Shown here piece after piece: positions 47,191 through 61,493 of a DNA stretch of 64,000 nt; position 1 is the first letter of the stretch, and the number at the start of each line of letters is the position of its first letter. The stretch covers positions 5,394,001 to 5,458,000 of the forward strand of contig CM121341.1 of the NCBI GenBank assembly GCA_051530055.1. The letters are read 5' to 3'. The position numbers and the translations under genes are program-made. The notes under the pieces were generated by a model. That model had not been told where the DNA came from and did no database searches. It saw only the letters and a list, made by a program, of their open reading frames with translations. Source of the DNA: Neoechinorhynchus agilis (taxonomy: Eukaryota; Acanthocephala).

Positions 47191-48273
47191 AATATGACTA
47201 CGCTTTAATTTCAATTAAAAGTGCTATTAATACTACGACGAAATGATGGCAGTTCGAGTAAATCAAAGAATGAATAATTTTAGAAAGGAAAAGCGGGAGG
47301 AGTTAATCATGAATACGAGAAAAGAAAGTCTTCTGAATGTTTTACCAGTCGCTTTTGATGAGCAATGCTTTCCCGTTTTTTACAAAGTGTGATATTAAAT
47401 GGCGTTTTCGTGTAGGAGGATAGGCCTAACAGCCAAATATATTCTGCCGTTTGCTGTACCCAGCACTTATAGTGAGTCGTCTACAAAACAATGGGTTGAA
47501 TAACTTAAATCTGTGTTCTCTTACACTTTGCAGGGAAAATATTTTCGTCGATGATCAAACCGACAATATTGAGCGAGGAACGTGGCAATGGCGAATCAGT
47601 GGATCTGAAATCGCAAATTGAAATCGCAAAAAAAGGGTTTCAAACACGCTGGATAATAACGAGTCAGAATGAAGGATGCGTGGATTTAAAATGCCAATGC
47701 AAATGGACAATTAATAAATAAGTCTCAAGTGACTTTTTGTGGGTTTTTTAAAGCACAACATTGGTCAAGATCTCAAATTTTATTCGTCCAACCAATTTTA
47801 TCCAGCCAAAGAAACGTTTTTCGATCTTTTGACTTGGTTTGAAATCATTTTTTTGAAGATTGAACTGTTCATATTGATAAAAGAAATCTTTTTATTGTTC
47901 GTGAAATATTTCGAAAGAGAGGAAACCTCGCTTCATCCGGGTCATTGTTTCGCAAGTCAAAATTTGCCATCCTTATGGATTTGGGCAAAAAGTTGGGGGA
48001 TGGAATGCTCCTGCCTTCGAGTAAAAACGAAAACAATCATTTAATGTGTTTTTCGCAAATTCCTATAAATTTTGTTGGATAGAATCAATAAAATGACTCT
48101 GATTCAATCAGTCGAAATACATTCGTCTTCAATTAGTGTCGACAGGCGACCTAAGCAACAATATGAACTTTAGGTCTGATATTTCGGCATAAAATTGTAT
48201 CTTTATCAAGGTTGCTATTTTGTCGAAATATAGGCTTCAAACAAAATTAAAACATTCGAAGACAAAAAGTCAG
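47191..48273. other. Gene-free stretch with partial copies of the array-element flank
   Basis: Around 47805-47970 are AGCCAAAGAAACG, GATTGAACTGTTCATATTG and GAAATATTTCGAAAGAGAGG, which recur at 50815-51045 and in the element ends at 2.5 and 48.3 kb. Near 48170-48240 is a hairpin-family piece (ATCAAGGTTG). No gene is supported. Confidence 0.45.
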
Positions 48274-50813
48274 GGATGGTTAATTTTGACTTGTGTGGCG
48301 CCGGTTAAAAATCATTGTTTGCGAAATATTCCGAAAGAGAGGAAATCTCCCCTCATCAGTTTTTTATAAATATGTGAGTTCGTGATAAAACGATGTTTCC
48401 ACACAACAAAATGATTTCTAACCGACTGAGAATATTCACCGCAATTCGATCGAGTTTTTCCTTCGAGGGGTTCATTTTCTCTATACAGCGAGTTTTTCCC
48501 TCCTCCAAATTTATTTGTAAACATGTAAATAAATCTCGAGGATGGAAAAACTCGCCGTATAGAGAATATTCACCACAATTCGATCGAGTTTTTCCTTCGA
48601 GGGGTTCATTTTCTCTATACAGCGAGTTTTTCCCTCCTCGAGATTTATTTGTAAACATGCAAATAAATCTCGAGGATGGAAAAACTCGCCGTATAGAGAA
48701 TATTCACCACAATTCGATCGAGTTTTTCCTTCGAGGGGTTCATTTTCTCTATACAGCGAGTTTTTCCCTCCTCGAGATTTATTTGTAAACATGCAAATAA
48801 ATCTCGAGGATGGAAAAACTCGCCGTATAGAGAATATTCACCACAATTCGATCGAGCTTCCCTCGAGATTTATTTGTAAACATGCAAATAAATCTGAGGA
48901 TGGAAAAACTCGCCGTATAGAGAATATTCACCACAATTCGATCGAGTTTTTCCGAGGGGTTCATTTCATACAGCGAGTTTTTCCTCCTCGAGATTTATTT
49001 GTAAACATGCAAATAAATCCGAGGATGGAAAACTCGCCGTATAGAGAATATTCACAACAATTCGATCGAGTTTTTCCTTCGAGGGGTTCATTTTCTCTAT
49101 ACAGCGAGTTTTTCCTCCTCGAGATTTATTTGTAAACATGCAAATAAATCTCGAGGATGGAAAAACTCGCCGCATAGAGAATATTCACCACAATTCGATC
49201 GAGTTTTTCCTTCGAGGGGTTCATTTTCTCTATATAGCGAGTTTTTCCCTCCTCCAAATTTATTTGTAAACATGTAAATAAATCTCGAGGATCGGAAAAC
49301 TCGCCGTATAGAGAATATTCACTACAATTCGATCGAGTTTTTCCTTCGAGGGTTCATTTTCTCTATACAGCGAGTTTTTCCCTCCTCCAAATTTATTTGT
49401 AAACATGCAAATAAATCTCGAGGATGGAAAAACTCGCCGTATAGAGAATATTCACCACAATTCGATCGAGTTTTTCCTTCGAGAGGTTCATTTTCTCTAT
49501 ACAGCGAGTTTTTCCCTCCTCCAAATTTATTTGTAAACATGTAAATAAATCTCGAGGATGGAAAAACTCGCTGTATAGAGAATATTCACCACAATTCGAT
49601 CGAGTTTTTCCCTCCTCGAGATTTATTTGTAAACATGCAAATAAATCTCGAGGGTGGAAAAACTCGCCGTATAGAGAATATTCACCACAATTCGATCGAG
49701 TTTTTCCTTCGAGGGGTTCATTTTCTCTATACAGCGAGTTTTTCCCTCCTCGAGATTTATTTGTAAACATGCAAATAAATCTCGAGGATGGAAAAACTCG
49801 CCGTATAGAGAATATTCACCACAATTCGATCGAGTTTTTCCTTCGAGGGGTTCATTTTCTCTATACAGCGAGTTTTTCCCTCCTCGAGATTTATTTGTAA
49901 ACATGCAAATAAATCTCGAGGATGGAAAAACTCGCCGTATAGAGAATATTCACCACAATTCGATCGAGTTTTTCCTTCGAGGGGTTCATTTTCTCTATAC
50001 AGCGAGTTTTTCCCTCCTCGAGATTTATTTGTAAACATGCAAATAAATCTCGAGGATGGAAAAACTCGCCGTATAGAGAATATTCACCACAATTCGATCG
50101 AGTTTTTCCTTCGAGGGGTTCATTTTCTCTATATAGCGAGTTTTTCCCTCCTCCAAATTTATTTGTAAACATGCAAATAAATCTCGAGGATGGAAAAACT
50201 CGCCGTATAGAGAATATTCACCACAATTCGATCGAGTTTTTCCTTCGAGGGGTTCATTTTCTCTATACAGCGAGTTTTTCCCTCCTCCAAATTTATTTGT
50301 AAACATGCAAATAAATCTCGAGGATGGAAAAACTCGCCGTATAGAGAATATTCACCACAATTCGATCGAGTTTTTCCTTCGAGGGTTCATTTTCTCTATA
50401 CAGCGAGTTTTTCCCTCCTCGAGATTTATTTGTAAACATGCAAATAAATCTCGAGGATGGAAAAACTCGCCGTATAGAGAATATTCACCACAATTCGATC
50501 GAGTTTTTCCTTCGAGGGGTTCATTTTCTCTATATAGCGAGTTTTTCCCTCCTCTAGATTTATTTGTAAACATGCAAATAAATCTCGAGGATGGAAAAAC
50601 TCGCCGTATAGAGAATATTCACACCACAATGTGCAAAAATATACTCGCTCGGTTAAAAGGTATTTTATAGCTAAAAAATATTTTGAAGCAATAAAATACG
50701 TTTTAACCGGGCGAATATCTTCACTACAATTCTAATTTTATCATCCCGAAGGATTTTCTCTCAAAGATTTCCGGATTCGTTGGTGTACCTTAGTAGAGTT
50801 TGTTTCAACGGGA
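48274..50813 (-). mobile_element. Terminal-inverted-repeat element with 134-bp foldback satellite core (copy B, inverted)
   Basis: This is copy A of 1187-2612 in the opposite orientation. The left flank (GGGATGGTTAATTTTGACTT) matches copy A's right flank, and the right flank (ACCAACGAATCCGGAAATC on the minus strand) matches copy A's left flank. Between them lie about 16 of the 134-bp units, against about eight in copy A. Several units at 48850-49030 are shortened with scattered base losses. Each unit is itself a foldback. Recurring 93-codon open frames are repeat by-products. Confidence 0.8.
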
Positions 50814-50814
50814 T

Positions 50815-51045
50815 CTAGCCAAAGAAACGTTTTTCGATCTTTTGACTTGTGTTGGGTGAAGAATACTCGCCCGGTTAAAAATCATTTTGTTTAAAGATTG
50901 AACTGTTCATATTGATAAAGGAAATCTTTTTATTGTTCGCAAAATATTTCGAAAGAGATGAAATCTCGCCTCATGAATCATCTAAAGATTTCTAATCGGG
51001 ATTATCTTCACCACATGTCGAAATTTACCATCCCAATAGATTTTC
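50815..51045. repeat. Diverged partial copy of the element's terminal region
   Basis: AGCCAAAGAAACGTTTTTCG, ATACTCGCCCGGTTAAAAAT, GATTGAACTGTTCATATTGA and AAATTTACCATCCCAATAG repeat motifs of the element ends and of 47805-47970. It abuts copy B and precedes the PDCD6 stop. Confidence 0.55.
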
Positions 51046-51150
51046 TCGATCTTAATTTTTTTAAGCAAAAAGTTGGGGCCTCGTCCGAAGGCTCAATCAA
51101 AGAAGCAACTTTTAATAGACTTAACGATCGTCTTACACGTCTCTCAGGCA

Positions 51151-53066
<1,916 letters not shown>

Positions 53067-53199
53067 TATCCTCGCGACGTATTCTATGTCTCTTAAAGAC
53101 AACGCAGCGCGTTTAAACGGTGTGCGTAATGTCTTGTGGATGAGAAACACGCTAACGATGCTTTCAAACGGCACTCTCACGAAGCAAAATTGACCGGAC

Positions 53200-54740
53200 A
53201 ACTGAAGGAAAATCTTTAAATTTAGGTCGGAATGTGAGCAAGGTTTTATTTTCGAACAAAAAAATCACAAATGATTTAAAAAATGTGAGAAATCGACATT
53301 CTTTATAAATAAAAACAATATTCTTCAGGATAATCTCCAATTTAGGTGGGGCGAAACTCTAGGAGGCTTTTATTTTCCCACAAAAAATTCAGAAATGATT
53401 TAAACAATGTGAGAAATCGACATTCCTTGTCAAAAAGAATAAAACTGTTCAGGAAAATCTCCAATTTTGGTCGGTCTAAACTCGAGGAGGCTTTTATTTT
53501 CCCCCAAAAAATCACAAATGATTTAAAAAATGTGAGAAATCGACATTCTTTATAAATAAAAACAATATTCTTCAGGATAATCTCCAATTTAGGTGGGGCG
53601 AAACTCTAGGAGGCTTTTATTTTCCCCAAAAAAATTCAGAAATGATTTAAACAATGTGAGAAATCGACATTCCTTGTCAAAAAGAATAAAACTGTTCAGG
53701 AAAATCTCCAATTTTGGTCGGTCTAAACTCGAGGAGGCTTTTATTTTCCCCCAAAAAATCACAAATGATTTAAAAAATGTGAGAAATCGACATTCTTTAT
53801 AAATAAAAACAATATTCTTCAGGATAATCTCCAATTTAGGTCGAAAAGTAGGCTTTTATTCCAAAAAAATTCAGAAATGATTTAAACAATGTGAGAAATC
53901 GACATTCCTTGTCAAAAAGAATAAAACTGTTCAGGAAAATCTCCAATTTTGGTCGAAATCGAGGAGGCTTTTATTTTCCCAAATCACAAATGATTTAAAA
54001 AATGTGAGAAATCGACATTCTTTATAAATAAAAACAATATTCTTCAGGATAATCTCCAATTTAGGTGGGGCGAAACTCTAGGAGGCTTTTATTTTCCCAC
54101 AAAATCAGAAATGATTTAAACAATGTGAGAAATCGACATTCCTTGTCAAAAAGAATAAAACTGTTCAGGAAAATCTCCAATTTTGGTCGGTCTAAACTCG
54201 AGGAGGCTTTTATTTTCCCCCAAAAAATCACAAATGATTTAAAAAATGTGAGAAATCGACATTCTTTATAAATAAAAACAATATTCTTCAGGATAATCTC
54301 CAATTTAGGTGGGGCGAAACTCTAGGAGGCTTTTATTTTCCCACAAAAAATTCAGAAATGATTTAAACAATGTGAGAAATCGACATTCCTTGTCAAAAAG
54401 AATAAAACTGTTCAGGAAAATCTCCAATTTTGGTCGGTCTAAACTCGAGGAGGCTTTTATTTTCCCCCAAAAAATTCACAAATGATTTAAAAAATGTGAG
54501 AAATCGACATTCTTTATAAATAAAAACAATATTCTTCAGGATAATCTCCAATTTAGGTGGGGCGAAACTCTAGGAGGCTTTTATTTTCCCACAAAAAATT
54601 CAGAAATGATTTAAACAATGTGAGAAATCGACATTCCTTGTCAAAAAGAATAAAACTGTTCAGGAAAATCTCCAATATTGGTCGGTCGAAATGTCAGGAG
54701 GCTTTTATCTTCCCGAAGGTAAGAAATTAACATTCTAAGT
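53200..54740. repeat. Dimeric (about 245-bp) satellite upstream of PDCD6
   Basis: Two related monomers of about 122 bp alternate. One has CACAAATGATTTAAAAAATG and TTCTTTATAAATAAAAAC; the other has CAGAAATGATTTAAACAATG and TTCCTTGTCAAAAAG. About six dimers follow one another, the dimers being far more alike than the two monomers, which is the hallmark of a higher-order repeat. The interval 53838-53995 has dropped bases. Confidence 0.88.
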
Positions 54741-57289
54741 CAAAAACAATGAACCGCTTCTATTTCCTTCGATTAACATTACTCCGTATTTTCACTGCAG
54801 AACAAATACGAAACTCATCTCGAGTCTTTGATTTAGAATAACAAAAACGTCTTCGTTAGTCACCTTTCACAATCGTAGACCTCACAAAAGATGACTAAGA
54901 GCTCACAACTGAGCGTTCTCAGGAATTTGGAATCGCAAAAAGCCCATAATTACGAGATTGGCTATCAGCGACATTTTGTTGCACATCTCAACACGCTTTC
55001 AGACGGTCACATCGCCTTTTGATTAGATTAGAAAAATTGCGAACCGTTTGTAAGAATTTCTTAATCCAAGATTTCTATTAAAAGGAATAAGATTATTTTT
55101 GTATAATTTGTATTTGTAACTCGATAAAAATTTCCACGTGATTTGTTCCATTTTTGAAAAGCTTTTGATAAAACAAATTTCTATCCTGTAAAATGATCAT
55201 CACAACTTCAAATCGCTGATGATTATTAAGCAAAAGTTCGGTTTGTGCTGCGAAATGGTACAAAGAAAGATGCTTGATTGATTTCAAGATTTGAGCTATT
55301 TATTTTTCGAAATAACAGTGAGGGTTATGTCTTTAACGATCTACAATTTTCTTCTAATATTTTGTTTACAAGTAAACGGATATCAATCTAAGAAATAATC
55401 TAACAAAAGATCCAATGTGAGAACATTGACAAAAGGGCGAATCTTGTTCTTCTAAAACATAATCATTAATTTAAGTTGAGACGACGCAATGTGACTGAGG
55501 TTGACATTTCCACAATCTTAATCCGTAATGGGTTGAGCGACATTTTCTCCATTAGCCAAAGTGGCGGAAGATACTGGTAGCATTTGCATGTAGAGCATTA
55601 ATACAAATGAGGTTCTAGTCCATGAATAAATCATTGCCACTTCATTTCCTGTCTTCGTAGAACTTACGAACCAACAAATTACATTTACAATGTTGAGGTT
55701 TTATAGACCACAAATTGCCATTGGTGCATTCTGTCTATGGCAAGCAATAAATCGAGAAAATATCACCCCTTGGCATAGTTGGTTTTGCGCGAGACTTTCC
55801 TGGACGGGTTTTTGTATTCTAGTTGATGGCAATTATTATTGGTTAATGGTCCATTGACGGTATTTATACTGCATTCGTTAGATACGGATTTCGGCTTAAC
55901 AAAGGAAATTCATACTACATGGACTAACAAAATAAATCTGTCAAACAAAAAATTCCAGAAAGGATTTTCTAAATTGAACCTTAAACGAAGGTCAGAACAT
56001 TTTTGATTTAAAATATAGATTTTGTACTCCATGAGATGAGTAACATATACGAAAATCCCGTAAAAAAACGCTTACTTGTCTCAAGGATACCGTCTAAATA
56101 TAGAATGTCTCACAATAACGTCGCTCAAACAAAATACCTCTAGTTTGGGTTAGCAAACTCTTTATGAAATCTCGCAAACAAATTCGTGGTGAAAAAGTGC
56201 AAATGCTCCTAAATTATCCGAAAAAACCTACCTATTAGCGTTTAAATTCAAAATTAACTTATGCCGAAAAGCCGCGGAAATTTAAAATATTTTCGAACCG
56301 TGCAACTAAAAAGCATTTCAGAACTGCAGTCTAAATCAGATTATCTTTTAGACAAACTTCATGCCTAATTTCCAAAGACAAAAACAATTTTTCAATGTGC
56401 GAACAACGAAAAGGCATAATTAAGGACGTGTACATTCAATTTTTAGAATTTATCGAATGGTATTAATAGCGTTGCATGTTCAAAAAATCCTAGAAAAGTT
56501 CTATCAAAGATAAAATGACATTTTCTCTATACAACGAATGTGTAAAACTTGCCAACAATGCTTGATAAGGAGGTTGAGGCCTCGAAAATTTTCATGTTTA
56601 CAAATAAATCTCGAGGGTGGAAAAAAGCTTGCCGTTGAGAGAAAATGAACTGAACCGCTCGAAGGAAAAACTCCATCGAATAAAATGACATGAAAATACC
56701 GGTTAAGCGTTGAATTTATAAAAAAATAGCCAAATTTAAGAAAGGTTATTGAGTTAATCGCAAATGTCCTATTCATAAGGAACAAATGTTGCTGAAAATC
56801 TCCGACTTTTGACAAACAATTGTGTATGCCAAACGCTCTCGATGATTTGGTTACTATAACAATCTCATTAGGCACATTCCCTATTGTCCCACCTACAAAA
56901 ACCAACATCAATTTAAATGCAAACGCAGTGATTAGAAAATTCTATTATGTCATTTATATTGAAAGCAATAGACGCATTATTGAGTAAATGGTTGTGTTTA
57001 TTCAAAAAAACCTTCAATTACGATCAACTTTCTGTCATAAAAAGACAACGAGAGGGGCATAAAAGTTTGTGTCATAGTTCACTGTCTTTTCGAAAAAGCA
57101 GAGCAACATTTACTCAAACAATCGTGTGAATTTCTCTTAAAATAAAACTATGGAAGGTGACACAATTTAAAATCTCATGAGAATGTAAATGAAGCTTCAA
57201 AAAATACCACAAATCATTAAGGATTCGCTCTTTAATGCCAACAATTGAGTAGAATTTAGAATTTATTATTGATCACATTTTAATCAAAT
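54741..57289. other. Sparse stretch with one fragment of the foldback core
   Basis: No gene is supported over this 2.5 kb. At about 56510-56695 is a diverged piece of the 134-bp foldback unit (TTTCTCTATACAACGA, TGCTTGATAAGGAGGTTGAG, AATAAATCTCGAGG), joined to a segment also present in the Penelope-like element flanks at 28.6 and 29.7 kb. Confidence 0.4.
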
Positions 57290-57526
57290 TTAATGATAGT
57301 AATACGGCCATGATGGAGTCGAGATTTCATAACTATACTGCTGCTGCTGCTGGTAGTAAGGAGAAGGGGTTTGAAAGCTCGAATATTGATTTGAGAAAGT
57401 CGATGGTTCTCGGTAATGTTGTGGCATATATTGCTGATTGTAGTTCACATACGGTTGTGCTCCATACGGAACGTTATAGGCAGCGTTTCGGCCTCCGCAG
57501 TTGTTGGCTGGACACCCGTATTCCAT
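57290..57526 (-). CDS. Short Tyr/Gln-rich protein
   Basis: From an ATG at 57526 this encodes 78 residues, rich in Tyr, Gln, Pro, Ser and Asn, with a poly-Gln run and the end WPYYYH. It starts MEYGCPANNCGGRN. A CAG lies directly before the ATG, so an upstream exon is possible. The composition resembles low-complexity RNA-binding or secreted tails; no domain is recognised. Conserved coding is plausible because the frame is open with biased composition. Confidence 0.4.
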   Translation of the reverse strand: MEYGCPANNCGGRNAAYNVPYGAQPYVNYNQQYMPQHYREPSTFSNQYSSFQTPSPYYQQQQQYSYEISTPSWPYYYH

Positions 57527-57611
57527 TCTGAGAAGGAAACACGACTGCTTGTCTTTTTAAAAAGATGGTTTTTTAGTTTGCGTTTTCTTTTGTTATTCAA
57601 CTCTTTGAATA

Positions 57612-57652
57612 TGAGTAAGCCGTCTCGGTGGGATGCAATTGAACATAATTCG
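57612..57652 (+). CDS. Possible first exon of an unrecognised gene
   Basis: ATG followed by SKPSRWDAIEHN and a consensus donor (GTGAGT) on the plus strand, divergent from the Tyr/Gln-rich gene. No second exon was found before the palindrome at 57.97 kb, which may have interrupted it. Weak. Confidence 0.2.
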
Positions 57653-57934
57653 TGAGTACATAACCGCGCAAATGCATAAAATTAAAGGACTTATGCACAC
57701 GAACTGGAACACAGAATTCGTAGACTTCAGCAAATAACGTTCGTTTCATTGATTAATACATATTCTGGGATGATCAAATCTAGTAGCACTTTCCAACGTT
57801 GTTGTGTGTTCTAAAAATACCGATCTTTATTGCTTTTGTTTCAATCTATCATTTATCGGCTATATTTTTTTGAACAATCCAAAAAAGTTTATTAACATAA
57901 CCTACAGAATCTCGGAGAAGAAATCAATTACGCC

Positions 57935-58460
57935 ACTGCTCTGGATCTCTGAAGGTGTCGTCCTTGTGTAACGGTCGAAATGACGGATGCAGTGTTCCCT
58001 CCCCGTTGGCTTCCTGAGCTCGGATCGCCAGTGATTCGTCTGAGTCTCTTGGACAAAAAAACTACGATATATATCCACCACCGCCTTTCTGGATCTCTCA
58101 AGGTGTCGTCCTTGTGTAACGGTCGAAAAAACGGATGCAGTGTTCCCTCCCCGTTGGCTTCCTGAACTCGGATCGCCAGTGATTCGTCTGAGTCTCTTGG
58201 ACAAAAAAACTACGATATATATCAACCACCGCCTTTCTGGATCTCTCAAGGTGTCGTCCTTGTGTAACGGTCGAAAAAACGGATGCAGTGTTCCCTCCCC
58301 GTTGGCTTCCTGAGCTCGGATGGCCAGTGATTCGTCTGAGTCTCTTGGACAAAAAAACTACGATATATATCAACCACCGCCTTTCTGGATCTCTCAAGGT
58401 GTCGTCCTTGTGTAACGGTCGAAAAAACGGATGCAGTGTTCCATCCCCCTGCCCGAGCTC
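57935..58460. repeat. About 147-bp tandem repeat, outer end of the left palindrome arm
   Basis: About 3.5 copies of a unit with GGATCTCTCAAGGTGTCGTC, ACGGTCGAAAAAACGGATGC and GATTCGTCTGAGTCTCTTGG. The mirror block at 62430-62762 has about one copy fewer, which accounts for the length difference between the arms. Adjacent 58461-58835 is mirrored non-coding sequence. Confidence 0.88.
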
Positions 58461-58835
58461 GGAGAATACTGCTACACCGTTCGGTCTACGGTGCCCATCG
58501 AGTCGGCAAAGATTGCCCGACTCTAGGAAAACAATACCGCTAGAACATTACTGCATTTTCTAACAACAAATCTAAAAATGGTCGGCGTTCATTTTGTATC
58601 CGCAGATGAGAACTTAGTACAATGCACCGATTAGTAATTAAAACATTAATTAAACGATTGAACTGATATGTTCAAAAGTGCTAAGATTTTCACGTTCAGG
58701 AATAATGCAATGTTTATCTTATTCAAAAAGTGTGTGTAGCAAGCGTACATTGATTAAAGATGAATTATTTTTTCGAATTTAGAATTGAATAAACATTCTA
58801 TTTTTCCTTTCTTTTTTTTGTAGTTTTGCTACCCT

Positions 58836-59031
58836 CCCGGGGTTTTAAATTCACTAATTTATTTCCTTGGTATTTCACGTCTAATAATCTCGACATTTCC
58901 CTAAAATTTATCATTGTTGTAATAGACGCTTTCGATACTAAATAAAAATGGCAAACCCTGGGTGAAATGTCGGAATTATCCGAGAGGTGAAATATCGAGG
59001 AAATAATTAAGTTAATCTAAAACCCCGCAAG
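58836..59031. mobile_element. MITE-like element in both palindrome arms
   Basis: The ends CCCGGGGTTTTAAATTCAC and a related inverted CTTGCGGGGTTTTAGATTA continue inward with inverted GGTATTTCAC/GTGAAATATCGAGG and CGACATTTC/GAAATGTCGG pairs. The mirrored copy is at 61854-62042 and a diverged relative at about 37010-37140. No coding content. 59032-59382 holds nothing else. Confidence 0.65.
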
Positions 59032-59382
59032 CGTGGGATTACTGCCAAAAGAAATAGTGCCTTTTCTCTCGCCGTAAACAATAATCCGCGATATACTATT
59101 TTAATTTATTTCCCGTCGGATAATGAAGCAATTTCCCCATGAGTTATAAAGAAGAATATGCCGGAATTATTCGACGTGAAATATGGAAAATAAATCAAAG
59201 AAACAATTTTTCTACCTTTTCTCCTTATTTATACTGTTTGTTGTTGTGAATTCGAATATAAAACTTTTAATCATTGCAAGCTAAAATCTTTTTCCGCAAT
59301 AACAGACAAATACACCTTAATTTAAATTTTTTATTTCTCAAACAAGTATTTGATCACATGCTCGCTCCTTTCCACGGGGTTT

Positions 59383-60006
59383 TTAGACGACAATTCGATA
59401 AGTAACGTACCGTCCGGCCGTTTCTGAATTTCGAATAATCCGCACAAGAACTCCTCGTTGAAGACCGAAATAACGTGCGACGGGATCAGAAGTCAACATT
59501 TTTGGCAGTTGATTTTCTCCTATCATGTATTTTGACAAGACGGATTGTTTTTCCTCTTCACTGAGTACCACATGAACCGGTACGAGCTCGTGTTCAGTTA
59601 CATTTATGACCAATTCCCGATCCAAGAAATGTTCAAACCGAACATCGTTAGAGTCCTGACTTATGAACTGTTTCGCTGATGGTGTCAGAGCGCCTTTTGA
59701 TATTATAATGCAATGCTTGCACTTTTCTTTATCTAGCTGACCCAATATATTCTTTAGAAAGCCAGTTCCGATCTTTTCCTCGTCGGCAAAGCGTACAAAA
59801 AGAGTATCCGTACCAGAATCTTTGGTAACAAAAATACTCAGCTCCGAGCGTTTGATTGTTTCATCCGGTGCAGAGAATTTAGCCAGGAAATCTTCAAAAG
59901 ACTCATCGAGCTCATCTTGAGAAACGAAGTAGCCACGATCACGGACGAGTTGAGCTGCAGTCTTACGAACGCGGTACATTATCCAAGCCTCGTTTGATTG
60001 AGCCAT
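59383..60006 (-). CDS. POLR2E: RPB5, shared subunit of RNA polymerases I, II and III (intact copy)
   Basis: A single-exon gene of 207 residues from an ATG at 60006; human RPB5 has 210. The N-terminal jaw domain shows YRVRKTAAQLVRDRGYFVSQ and DELDESFEDF. The assembly domain shows KGALTPSAKQFI, LVINVTEHELVPVHVVLSEE, ENQLPKMLTSDPVARYFG and SETAGRYVTYRIV, the strongly conserved end of the family. An AG seven bases before the ATG suggests a 5' non-coding exon or a trans-splice site. The second copy in the other palindrome arm is frameshifted, so this one must supply the function if both are real. Confidence 0.95.
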   Translation of the reverse strand: MAQSNEAWIMYRVRKTAAQLVRDRGYFVSQDELDESFEDFLAKFSAPDETIKRSELSIFVTKDSGTDTLFVRFADEEKIGTGFLKNILGQLDKEKCKHCIIISKGALTPSAKQFISQDSNDVRFEHFLDRELVINVTEHELVPVHVVLSEEEKQSVLSKYMIGENQLPKMLTSDPVARYFGLQRGVLVRIIRNSETAGRYVTYRIVV

Positions 60007-60868
60007 CTAAAAAGAGAGAGAAAATCCCAATAAAGACGCAGGATCCAATATGGAGAATGCTTCCAATTCGCGAAATTGTTTAAAAACTAACGAAAACGAC
60101 CATCGATCTTATATAGCAATAAAATTCATCATTTGAAAGAGCTTACGAATGATCGATTCTTCGTTTTTTTATTACGATTCACACGAATTCCTCGAAATGA
60201 AAAATAGGTGGTAAAGCAATAAAACTATTCATAAATGAATGGGAATTTGCGAGAGCCAATCAGGAGATTTACAGCACAAACGAATTTCTGAACCCAGTGA
60301 GAGGAAAACAAATGAGCGTATTATTTCGCTTTAAAGTAGTTTTCAATCATATGAATGATTGATTCTTCGTTTTTTATTACTATTCACACTCGAAACGATC
60401 AATAGGTGATAAAGCAATAAAACGACCCCCTTGCAAATTCCCATAGATTTGTTAATTGTTTTATCACCTATTGATCGTTTCGAGTGTGAATAGTAATAAA
60501 AAACGAAGAATCAATCATTCATATGATTGAAAACTACTTTAAAGCGAAATAATACGCTCATTTGTTTTTCCTCTCACTGGGTTCAGAAATTCGTTTGTGC
60601 TGTAAATCTCCTGATTGGCTCTCGCAAATTCCCATTCATTTATGAATAGTTTTATTGCTTTACCACCTATTTTTTCATTTCGAGGAATTCGTGTGAATCG
60701 TAATAAAAAAACGAAGAATCGATCATTCGTAAGCTCTTTCAAATGATGAATTTTATTGCTATATAAGATCGATGGTCGTTTTCGTTAGTTTTTAAACAAT
60801 TTCGCGAATTGGAAGCATTCTCCATATTGGATCCTGCGTCTTTATTGGGATTTTCTCTCTCTTTTTAG

Positions 60869-61493
60869 ATGGCTCAATCAAACGAGGCTTGGATAATGGT
60901 ACCGCGTTCGTAAGACTGCAGCTCAACTCGTCCGTGATCGTGGCTACTTCGTTTCTCAAGATGAGCTCGATGAGTCTTTTGAAGATTTCCTGGCTAAATT
61001 CTCTGCACCGGATGAAACAATCAAACGCTCGGAGCTGAGTATTTTTGTTACCAAAGATTCTGGTACGGATACTCTTTTTGTACGCTTTGCCGACGAGGAA
61101 AAGATCGGAACTGGCTTTCTAAAGAATATATTGGGTCAGCTAGATAAAGAAAAGTGCAAGCATTGCATTATAATATCAAAAGGCGCTCTGACACCATCAG
61201 CGAAACAGTTCATAAGTCAGGACTCTAACGATGTTCGGTTTGAACATTTCTTGGATCGGGAATTGGTCATAAATGTAACTGAACACGAGCTCGTACCGGT
61301 TCATGTGGTACTCAGTGAAGAGGAAAAACAATCCGTCTTGTCAAAATACATGATAGGAGAAAATCAACTGCCAAAAATGTTGACTTCTGATCCCGTCGCA
61401 CGTTATTTCGGTCTTCAACGAGGAGTTCTTGTGCGGATTATTCGAAATTCAGAAACGGCCGGACGGTACGTTACTTATCGAATTGTCGTCTAA
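60869..61493 (+). pseudogene. POLR2E: RPB5, second palindromic copy, frameshifted
   Basis: It is the mirror of 59383-60006 and almost identical to it. One extra G after ATAATG (about 60898) shifts the frame after the ninth codon; from RVRKTAAQ on, the bases match the intact copy. A later in-frame start would lack the jaw domain start. It is either a freshly broken duplicate or an assembly error. Confidence 0.85.

Noticed and set aside
57902-58397. Frames reading MRDPERRWLIYIVVF on both palindrome arms
   Set aside because: They follow the 147-bp tandem repeat and its frame; no independent coding evidence.
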